Source of the DNA: Bacteroidales bacterium UBA3630
GTDB taxonomy: Bacteria > Bacteroidota > Bacteroidia > Bacteroidales > P3
Reading direction: 5' to 3'
Length of the DNA: 8,513 nt
NCBI GenBank assembly: GCA_002373995.1
Contig: DFLB01000005.1
Coordinates: 33,712 to 42,224, forward strand
The number at the start of each line of letters is the position of its first letter. The stretch's first letter is position 1. The notes below the pieces were generated by a model. It saw nothing but the letters and a program-made list of their open reading frames with translations, did no database searches and was not told the origin of the DNA. The position numbers were made by a program, and so were the translations under genes. Below are positions 5,504-8,513 of the stretch, one piece after another.

Positions 5504-8275
5504 TTATTTCTCTCGGGCTTCCTTGATGGCAGCCTGAGCAGCGGCGAGGCGGGCCACCGGGACGCGGAACGGCGAGCAGCTGACATAGTTCATGCCGGCT
5601 TTGTAGAAGAACTCGGCCGCCGTGGGGTCGCCGCCGTGCTCACCGCAGACGCCGCACTTCAGAGTCGGGCGGGTCGAACGGCCGCGCTCAATACCGATCT
5701 TCACCAGTTCGCCCACACACTCGGTGTCAAAGTTATTGAACGGGTCGGCAGGGATAATCTTCTCGTCGACATAGGTCTTCACAATAGCATTCACATCATC
5801 GCGGCTAAAGCCGAAGGTCATCTGTGTGAGGTCGTTGGTGCCGAAACTGAAGAACTCCGCAACCTCGGCAATCTGGTTGGCCACCAGTGCAGCACGCGGT
5901 ATCTCAATCATCGTGCCAAACTTGTATTCAAACTCGATGCCATACTTCTTCTCCACCTCCTGCTTCACCTCCGTGGCGATGGCCTTCTGGTGCTTGAGCT
6001 CAGCAGCGTTGATGGTCAACGGCACCATGATCTCCAGCATCGGGTGCTTGCCCTCTTTGAGCAGCTCTGCCGTGGCGCTGAACAACGCACGGAACTGCAC
6101 TCGAGTGATCTCCGGATAAATGATGCCCAGACGCACACCGCGCAGACCCATCATCGGGTTCACTTCATGCAGGCTCTCAACGCGTTTCTTGACATCCTCA
6201 TAGCTGATACCCAATCGCTTGGCAGCCTCACGCATCTTCTCTTCTCCCTGCGGTGCAAACTCATGCAGCGGGGGATCCATCAGGCGGAAGGTCAGCGGCT
6301 TGCCGTCCATGACCTTCAGGGTGCCCTTGGCGCTCTCGCGGATGTAGGGCTCCAGCTCGTCGAGGGCGGCGATACGCTCCTCGGTCGTGTTGGCCAGGAT
6401 CATGTTGCGCAGCTTCTCGAGGGGTTTCTCACTGTTCTCACCATAGAACATGTGCTCTATACGGAACAGGCCGATACCTTCGGCACCAAAGTCGATGGCG
6501 CGCTGTGCGTCGGCCGGGTTGTCGGCGTTGGTGCGGACGCCCATCTTGCGGTATTTGTCAACCAGGGCCATGAACTGCTGGAACAGGGGGTTCTCAGTGG
6601 CGTCGATCATCTTCACCTCTTCGTCGTAGACATAACCCTTGCTGCCGTTGAGACTCAGCAGGTCACCCTCGTGGAAGGTCTTGCCGTTGATGGTCACGGT
6701 GCCACCCTCTGCGACATTCACTTTCTTTTTGCCGTACTGGTCGGTGCTGACGGAGGTCTTCTCCATCTCGATCTTCACGGCGTCGCAACCCACGATGCAG
6801 CATTTACCCCATCCACGGGCCACCAGTGCAGCGTGCGAGGTCATACCGCCGCGAGCCGTTAGAATGCCGTCGGCAGCGCGCATACCCTCCACGTCCTCGG
6901 GGTTCGTCTCCTCGCGCACCAGGATGTTCTTGATCTTGGCGGCGTGATACTCTTTGGCCTTCTCGCTCGTCAGCGCAATCACACCCACTGCGCCGCCGGG
7001 ACCGGCCGGCAAACCCTTGGCTATCACCTTGTGCTTCTTCTCGTCATCGGCATTGAGGATGGGGTGCAGCAACTCGTCAAGCTGTGCCGGGCTGATGCGC
7101 ATCACCACCTCGCTCTCGTCGATGCGGCCTTCTTTCAGCATGTCGAAAGCCATCGTCAACGCCGCCACTCCGGTGCGTTTACCCACACGGCACTGCAGCA
7201 TGTACAGACGGCCTTCCTGTATCGTGAACTCGATGTCGAGCATGTCGTGATAGGCATCCTCCAGCGTGGCGCGGATGTCGCAGAGCTCCTTATAGGTCTC
7301 GGGCATCAGCTCCTGCATCGAGTGCATCTCTTTGTTTTTCTCGTTCTTAGTCTCGTCGTTCAGCGGATTGGGCGTACGGATACCGGCCACCACATCCTCT
7401 CCCTGTGCGTTCACCAGCCACTCGCCGTAGAACAGATTGTCGCCCGTGGCGGGATTGCGCGTAAAGGCCACACCCGTCGCGCTCGTGTCGCCCATGTTGC
7501 CGAACACCATCGCCTGCACATTCACAGCCGTACCCCAATCGTCGGGAATACCCTCAATCTTGCGGTAGCTCACAGCCTTCTTGCCATTCCAGCTCTTGAA
7601 CACAGCCTTGATGCCGCCTTCCATCTGTGCGCGGGCATCGTCCGGAAACTCCACCCCCAGCACCTCTTTCACCCTCACCTTGAAGGCCTCGGCCAGCTTC
7701 ATCAGGTCCTCTGCCGTCAGCTCCGTGTCGCTCTTGTAGCCCTTCACAGCCTTATACTCGTCCAGCATATCGTCCAGCTGCTTGCGTATTCCCTTGCCCT
7801 CGGCGGGCTCTATACCCTCGGCCTTCTCCATCACCACGTCGGCATACATCATGATCAACCTGCGGTAGCTGTCATACACAAAACGCGGATTGCCAGTCTT
7901 CTTCAGCATACCGGGTATCGTCTTGCTGCTCAGGCCAATGTTCAACACAGTGTCCATCATGCCGGGCATCGACGAACGCGCACCGCTTCGGCAGCTCACC
8001 AGCAGCGGGTTCTCCGTGTCGTCATACTTCATACCCATCAGCTTCTCTATATTCTCAACGCCTTTCCACACCTCGTCCATCAAGCCCTTCGGGAGCTCGC
8101 AGTTGTTGGCATAGTATGCCGTGCAGCACTCGGTAGTGATCGTCAGTCCGGCAGGCACCGGCAAACCCAGAAGGCACATCTCGGCCAAGTTGGCGCCCTT
8201 GCCGCCCAATAGGTTCTTCATGTCAGCTTTTCCCTCGGCAGTCTTGCCTCCGAAAGTGTAAACGTACTTTGTCAT
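5504..8275 (-). CDS. ppdK: Pyruvate, phosphate dikinase
   Basis: Catalyses pyruvate + ATP + Pi <=> PEP + AMP + PPi, a reversible step that can replace pyruvate kinase in PPi-using glycolysis or make PEP from pyruvate. The 923-aa protein is slightly longer than the usual 870-910 and intact. Domains in order: an ATP-grasp nucleotide-binding region (~1-370; GGKGANLAEM 24-33, CRSGARSSMPGMMDT 95-109, FTRNPATG 271-278); the swivelling phosphohistidine domain with GGMTSHAALVARG (His481 catalytic, Thr479 at the position regulated by phosphorylation in plant homologues); and a PEP/pyruvate-binding TIM barrel (~560-923; LMDPPLHEF 665-673, FGTNDLTQ 811-818, CGVCGEHGGDP 874-884 with catalytic Cys877). 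The start is ATG 8275: family homology begins at MTKYVYTFGG, and the A/T-rich DNA upstream carries a promoter. Third codon positions look strongly G/C-rich compared with the hydrogenase genes, suggesting high expression. It appears to be transcribed from its own promoter; read-through into the hydrogenase cluster is possible. Confidence 0.97.
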   Translation of the reverse strand: MTKYVYTFGGKTAEGKADMKNLLGGKGANLAEMCLLGLPVPAGLTITTECCTAYYANNCELPKGLMDEVWKGVENIEKLMGMKYDDTENPLLVSCRSGARSSMPGMMDTVLNIGLSSKTIPGMLKKTGNPRFVYDSYRRLIMMYADVVMEKAEGIEPAEGKGIRKQLDDMLDEYKAVKGYKSDTELTAEDLMKLAEAFKVRVKEVLGVEFPDDARAQMEGGIKAVFKSWNGKKAVSYRKIEGIPDDWGTAVNVQAMVFGNMGDTSATGVAFTRNPATGDNLFYGEWLVNAQGEDVVAGIRTPNPLNDETKNEKNKEMHSMQELMPETYKELCDIRATLEDAYHDMLDIEFTIQEGRLYMLQCRVGKRTGVAALTMAFDMLKEGRIDESEVVMRISPAQLDELLHPILNADDEKKHKVIAKGLPAGPGGAVGVIALTSEKAKEYHAAKIKNILVREETNPEDVEGMRAADGILTARGGMTSHAALVARGWGKCCIVGCDAVKIEMEKTSVSTDQYGKKKVNVAEGGTVTINGKTFHEGDLLSLNGSKGYVYDEEVKMIDATENPLFQQFMALVDKYRKMGVRTNADNPADAQRAIDFGAEGIGLFRIEHMFYGENSEKPLEKLRNMILANTTEERIAALDELEPYIRESAKGTLKVMDGKPLTFRLMDPPLHEFAPQGEEKMREAAKRLGISYEDVKKRVESLHEVNPMMGLRGVRLGIIYPEITRVQFRALFSATAELLKEGKHPMLEIMVPLTINAAELKHQKAIATEVKQEVEKKYGIEFEYKFGTMIEIPRAALVANQIAEVAEFFSFGTNDLTQMTFGFSRDDVNAIVKTYVDEKIIPADPFNNFDTECVGELVKIGIERGRSTRPTLKCGVCGEHGGDPTAAEFFYKAGMNYVSCSPFRVPVARLAAAQAAIKEAREK

Positions 8276-8333
8276 CTTCTTTAATTTGTTTATTATTAGA
8301 TTATTATTGATTATTTTCCCAGAATTGAGACTG

Positions 8334-8341
8334 CAAAGATA
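8334..8341 (-). promoter_or_regulatory. Bacteroidota-type -7 promoter element for ppdK
   Basis: The minus strand reads TATCTTTG, a full match to the Bacteroidota sigma-ABfr -7 consensus TAnnTTTG. The nearest TTTG that could serve as the -33 element (around 8367-8370) has a spacer of about 25 nt, longer than the usual 19-21, so the -33 half is poor. Transcription would start near 8328, giving an A/T-rich leader of about 50 nt that ends AAAGAAG just before the ppdK ATG. No comparable element was found in front of any other gene in the window. Confidence 0.65.
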
Positions 8342-8479
8342 CAATTTTTTTCTCACTCAGCGCACACAAATATATAAAAACTTTTCCACACCCCGCCGGT
8401 AACGCTCGTTTATCTCCTCAAAACCAGCACCTACCACCCAGCCACTCCTCCCTTTTTTCATTCCGCCCCCTCCACCATT

Positions 8480-8512
8480 CCAAAGCTGATCCTAAGCATA
8501 TCCTAAGCATAT
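8480..8512. repeat. 11-bp tandem repeat at the right edge
   Basis: Plus strand CCTAAGCATAT occurs twice in perfect tandem (8491-8501 and 8502-8512), preceded by a degenerate third copy CCAAAGCTGAT (8480-8490, three mismatches). The next base (8513, C) is consistent with the array continuing past the window. The period is close to one helical turn. It lies more than 200 bp upstream of ppdK. No function can be assigned. Confidence 0.7.
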
Positions 8513-8513
8513 C

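Larger units (their letters stand above)
8276..8513. other. Non-coding region upstream of ppdK
   Basis: This 238-bp stretch holds no convincing gene. From the right it has the 11-bp tandem repeat, then a strand-asymmetric block (about 8388-8480) that is C-rich on the plus strand and G-rich on the minus strand, then an A/T-rich promoter and leader for ppdK. The only open frame touching it, a 30-codon one on the minus strand at 8418-8510, resembles nothing I recognise. Confidence 0.6.

Noticed and set aside
5495..6862. Plus-strand open frame of 455 codons opposite ppdK
   Set aside because: It is an antisense shadow of ppdK. The translation is rich in Leu, His and Val with no recognisable domain, while the minus strand encodes an intact known enzyme.
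6944..8212. Plus-strand open frame of 422 codons opposite the N-terminal half of ppdK
   Set aside because: Same cause: a His/Leu-rich antisense frame created by the G/C-rich third positions of ppdK.
8276..8356. 27-codon N-terminal extension of ppdK to an upstream ATG
   Set aside because: The extra residues are low-complexity Asn/Lys/Ile, are not family-like, and would overlap the -7 promoter element at 8334-8341.
8418..8510. 30-codon minus-strand frame that could be the end of another gene
   Set aside because: Trp/Arg/Gly-rich translation from a tandem repeat and a G-rich block, with no family resemblance.

Overview
The window comes from an anaerobic member of the Bacteroidota, most likely a gut- or oral-type Bacteroidales (Prevotellaceae or Bacteroidaceae); the species cannot be told from the sequence. 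The reasons are a Bacteroidota-style -7 promoter element (TATCTTTG), A/T-rich leaders without clear Shine-Dalgarno sequences, a fermentative PEP-node gene pair (ATP-type PEP carboxykinase and pyruvate phosphate dikinase), and hydrogenases of classes common in strict anaerobes. All six genes lie on the minus strand, so transcription runs from the right edge to the left edge. No tRNA, rRNA, CRISPR array, transposase or integrase was seen.

Layout in order of transcription. Positions 8513-8276 are non-coding: an 11-bp tandem repeat at the right edge, a G-rich stretch, then the ppdK promoter and leader. Positions 8275-5504 hold ppdK (pyruvate phosphate dikinase, 923 aa, intact). Positions 5503-5392 are a gap with a 15-bp-stem hairpin just after ppdK. 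Positions 5391-662 hold a tight four-gene cluster: a small thioredoxin-fold [2Fe-2S] ferredoxin; a sensory-type (group C, HydS-like) [FeFe] hydrogenase with a PAS domain; a SpoIIE/PP2C-type phosphatase with an unassigned C-terminal domain; and a second, catalytic-looking group B [FeFe] hydrogenase. Positions 625-1 hold the first 208 residues of pckA, cut by the left edge.

Inferred working: the HydS-like protein has a modified H-cluster pocket (the proton-relay Cys is Ala) and a PAS plus helical tail but no kinase domain, so it probably senses H2 or redox state. The adjoining phosphatase is the obvious candidate output. The group B enzyme, whose gene follows the phosphatase gene almost without a gap, is the likely H2-producing or H2-consuming effector. 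The ferredoxin may pass electrons to either hydrogenase. No NADH- or flavin-binding subunit and no HydE/HydF/HydG maturase is in the window, so maturation must come from elsewhere in the genome. Flanking by two PEP-metabolising enzymes suggests a link between H2/redox state and carbon flux at the PEP-pyruvate-oxaloacetate node, but only proximity supports this.

The most unusual non-coding feature is a run of five 7-bp GTGAnnn units between the HydS-like gene and the phosphatase gene. It supplies the stop codon of the former and ends exactly at the ATG of the latter. A degenerate relative of the same motif supplies the stop codon of the group B hydrogenase.
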